Below, piece by piece: positions 63,805 to 64,000 of a stretch of DNA of 64,000 nt. The notes under the pieces are model-generated. The model saw only the letters and a list, made by a program, of their open reading frames with translations. It was not told the origin of the DNA and did not search any database. The first letter of the stretch is position 1, and every line of letters starts with the position of its first letter. Source of the DNA: Sorex araneus (lineage: Eukaryota; Chordata; Mammalia; Eulipotyphla; Soricidae); contig NC_073307.1 in assembly GCF_027595985.1 (NCBI RefSeq), positions 40,403,917 through 40,467,916 of the forward strand, read 5' to 3'. The position numbers and the translations under genes are program-made.

Positions 63805-64000
63805 ATTGTCCCATTGTTCATCGATTTGCTCGAGCGAGCACCATTAAGGTCTTCATTGTGAAACTTGTTTTTACTGTTTCTGGCATATTGAATATGCCAC
63901 TGGTAGCTTGCCAGGTTCTGCCGTGCGGGTGGAATTCTCTCGGTAGCTTGCTGGGCTCTTCAAGAGGGACAGAGGAATCGAACCCGGGTTGGCCACGTGC
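63805..64000 (-). mobile_element. Type B SINE, cut by window end
   Basis: Antisense from TTGTCCCATTGTTCATCGATTTGC, through both body motifs, to the box B (ATCGAACCCGGGTTGG). The head continues past 64000. Confidence 0.93.

Larger units (their letters stand above)
45433..64000 (+). other. DTWD2: DTWD2 intron 1 (continues past the window)
   Basis: Starts with the GTGACC donor. I looked in all frames for the expected continuation of the Cys-rich motif (a segment like RPxKVCLCPF) and found none, so exon 2 is beyond 64000. The human gene is also long, so a large first intron is expected. The interval is filled with SINEs, LINE-1 stubs and an LTR insertion listed separately. Confidence 0.75.

Noticed and set aside
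45433-64000. DTWD2 exon 2 inside the window
   Set aside because: No frame shows the expected Cys-rich continuation with an AG acceptor; the exon must be beyond the window.

Overview
This is mammalian nuclear DNA, almost certainly from a shrew (Soricidae, probably Sorex). The main evidence is the repeat content. Dozens of copies of a tRNA-derived SINE are present, which I recognise as the SOR-type SINE of Sorex. They are accompanied by LINE-1 pieces sharing a distinctive 3' end, a few old MIR elements, microsatellites and one CpG island. There are no bacterial features, and almost every open frame in the window is a translated repeat or chance.

The only protein-coding sequence I can support is the first coding exon of DTWD2 (tRNA-uridine aminocarboxypropyltransferase 2) on the + strand at 45215-45432, inside a CpG island at about 45000-45660. 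From 45433 to the end of the window is DTWD2 intron 1; no further exon was found. From 1 to about 44900 is intergenic sequence upstream of the gene. From memory of the human map, the neighbour on that side would be DMXL1, head to head with DTWD2 and tens of kb away; none of it was seen here.

Repeat classes used below. Type A SINE: a tRNA-like head (box A and box B), a body of about 100 bp and an A-rich tail, about 180 bp in all. Type B SINE: the same head, a different body containing two copies of a GAGCCYGGCAAGCTACC motif, and a tail of ACAGTG units with no poly(A), about 250 bp. ID-like SINE: short, old copies resembling a tRNA-Ala head. LINE-1: a 3' ORF2/3'UTR piece at 1-1620 (+), an ORF2 piece at 9873-11225 (-), and many 3'UTR-only stubs.

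The most interesting content is a set of four retroposed units (16015-16788, 25603-26405, 27499-28453, 34380-34883). Each has a LINE-1-like 3' end but a short, GC-richer head in place of any ORF, and three of the four heads contain duplicated segments. Each unit is bounded by a target-site duplication that can be read directly. They look like a non-autonomous LINE-1-dependent family. Other unusual structures are a truncated U6 snRNA copy fused head to head with a type B SINE (18632-18930), a 1128-bp LTR-like insertion inside a SINE with a 6-bp target duplication (53085-54212), and type B SINEs with clear target duplications but no poly(A). All repeat boundaries were read by eye and are accurate to roughly 5-15 bp unless a target duplication is quoted.
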